Source: an uncultured Planctomyces sp.
GTDB lineage: Bacteria > Planctomycetota > Planctomycetia > Planctomycetales > Planctomycetaceae
Length of the DNA: 64,000 nt
NCBI GenBank assembly: GCA_937899075.1
Contig: CALDJX010000208.1
Span: forward strand, 1-64,000
Reading direction: 5' to 3'
Below, piece by piece: positions 63,405 to 64,000 of the stretch (its first letter is position 1; each line of letters begins with the position of its first letter). Made by a program: the position numbers and the translations under genes. The notes under the pieces are model-generated. The model saw nothing but the letters and a program-made list of their open reading frames with translations. It had not been told where the DNA came from and did not search any database.

Positions 63405-63743
63405 ATGCCCACCATCTTCACAAAGATCATCAACCGGGAAATTCCGGCCGACATCGTCTACGAAGACGACAAGGCTCTGGCGTTTCGAGATATCAATTCG
63501 CAGGCCCCCACTCACGTGCTCGTCATCCCGAAAAAAGAGATCGCTTCATTAAGCGAACTCGAAGACGGAGACGCCGAACTGATGGGGCACCTGTTCGTTG
63601 TTGTGCGAAAGGTCGCCGAAGATCTCGAACTCGATAACGGCTACCGAACGGTGATCAACTGCGGAAGTGATGGGGGGCAAACGGTGGACCACATTCATAT
63701 CCACTTGCTCGGAGGTCGTTCGCTTTCCTGGCCTCCGGGATAG
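63405..63743 (+). CDS. HIT-family protein (HinT-like nucleotide hydrolase)
   Basis: A 112-aa protein. The ATG at 63405 gives the family N-terminus ([22 protein letters not shown]); the ORF-track start adds 60 unsupported codons. The HIT triad HIHIHLLGG is complete and is followed by the HinT C-terminal WPPG. HinT proteins hydrolyse AMP-lysine or aminoacyl-adenylate-type phosphoramidates. Divergent from the TadG-like gene. A housekeeping role is likely. Confidence 0.93.
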   Translation: MPTIFTKIINREIPADIVYEDDKALAFRDINSQAPTHVLVIPKKEIASLSELEDGDAELMGHLFVVVRKVAEDLELDNGYRTVINCGSDGGQTVDHIHIHLLGGRSLSWPPG

Positions 63744-63932
63744 CGCAACCTGTTAGCGAGCTGCGACTTCCAGAATTCAGATGCAACGCTCGCGAGTTTC
63801 GAATTCACACTGGCAACCGCAAACCGTGTTGCATCGCGGCATCATCGGTGTTGCCTGAAATCATCATCGAGCAATCCCACAACGACTTCCTGCCTGAACA
63901 ATTTCCTACCCAACTAAGACGGAGTGACTTCT

Positions 63933-64000
63933 GTGAAAACGCGCCAGATGGTCGTATCGCTATCCGTAGTTCTCATGCTGGGAGCACTGCTCTCGGCGAA
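63933..64000 (+). CDS. Start of a secreted protein gene, cut by the window edge
   Basis: The GTG at 63933 follows CGGAGTG 8 nt upstream. The 22 visible codons read VKTRQMVVSLSVVLMLGALL, then SA, a typical signal peptide. The frame stays open to the right edge. Nothing more can be said about the product. Confidence 0.6.
   Translation, partial: MKTRQMVVSLSVVLMLGALLSA

Overview
This window looks like chromosomal DNA of a planctomycete (phylum Planctomycetota, probably order Planctomycetales; the family cannot be fixed from sequence alone). The evidence is the set of protein families that are typical of or confined to this lineage: DUF1501/DUF1549-DUF1553 and DUF1552/DUF1592 cytochrome-type gene sets, a PVC-type beta-propeller/HEAT/cytochrome c protein, a cysteine-rich YTV-repeat wall protein, several large Ser/Thr protein kinases and a TadG-like VWA protein. 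An lpxD-lpxI pair indicates lipid A synthesis and so an outer membrane. Genes lie on both strands with short gaps. No rRNA, tRNA, CRISPR, phage or intact transposase was recognised.

Layout. 0-6.4 kb: an MFS transporter with a large loop insertion, the heme-binding propeller/HEAT protein and a PolX-N-terminus-like HhH protein. 6.6-12.1 kb (minus): YTV protein, an orphan DUF1501 protein, a GspF-type inner-membrane protein and a PDZ protein. 12.2-14.8 kb: two small unknown genes and an enolase-superfamily enzyme. 14.9-18.6 kb: DUF1592/DUF1552 pair. 18.9-20.2 kb: the 3' remnant of a sulfatase gene, then exonuclease III. 20.2-24.7 kb: a 1499-aa kinase with TPRs. 25-28.6 kb: rlmB, lpxI-lpxD and aroH. 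28.9-35.3 kb: a secreted PA-IL-like protein, a strong terminator, then a five-gene run (membrane coiled coil, FHA protein, membrane Ser/Thr kinase, membrane protein, ECF-type sigma factor) that reads like one signalling module. 35.4-43.4 kb: YkgJ-type Cys-cluster protein, GYF-domain kinase, HpcH/HpaI aldolase, queG, MFS protein and an orphan histidine kinase. 44 kb: a 58-residue Flp pilin missed by the ORF track, then ribokinase. 45.5-49.9 kb: a TPR-like secreted protein, an NPCBM protein and an HtrA/PDZ protease. 50-54.1 kb: DUF1501 plus DUF1549/DUF1553. 54.4-64 kb: LolD-like ATPase, thioesterase, selA, Gfo/Idh/MocA oxidoreductase, a secreted unknown, a thioredoxin-like protein coupled to a MoaD/ThiS-like carrier, TadE and TadG-like proteins, a HIT protein and the start of a secreted protein cut by the window edge.

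The most striking non-coding feature is the number of intergenic inverted-repeat pairs. At least ten families of 60-370 bp occupy gaps between genes. Three of them carry the GTAG head and palindrome known for REP elements mobilised by RAYT (TnpA_REP) transposases, arranged as inverted pairs (REPINs). In four genes the TAG stop codon is the TAG of that head, and one arm of another family encodes part of the HtrA signal peptide. The most promising candidate for an undescribed functional system is the FHA / kinase / sigma-factor cluster at 29.9-35.3 kb. The large kinase at 20-25 kb, whose disordered N-terminus repeats a T-x-x-E motif resembling FHA ligands, may be related to it functionally.
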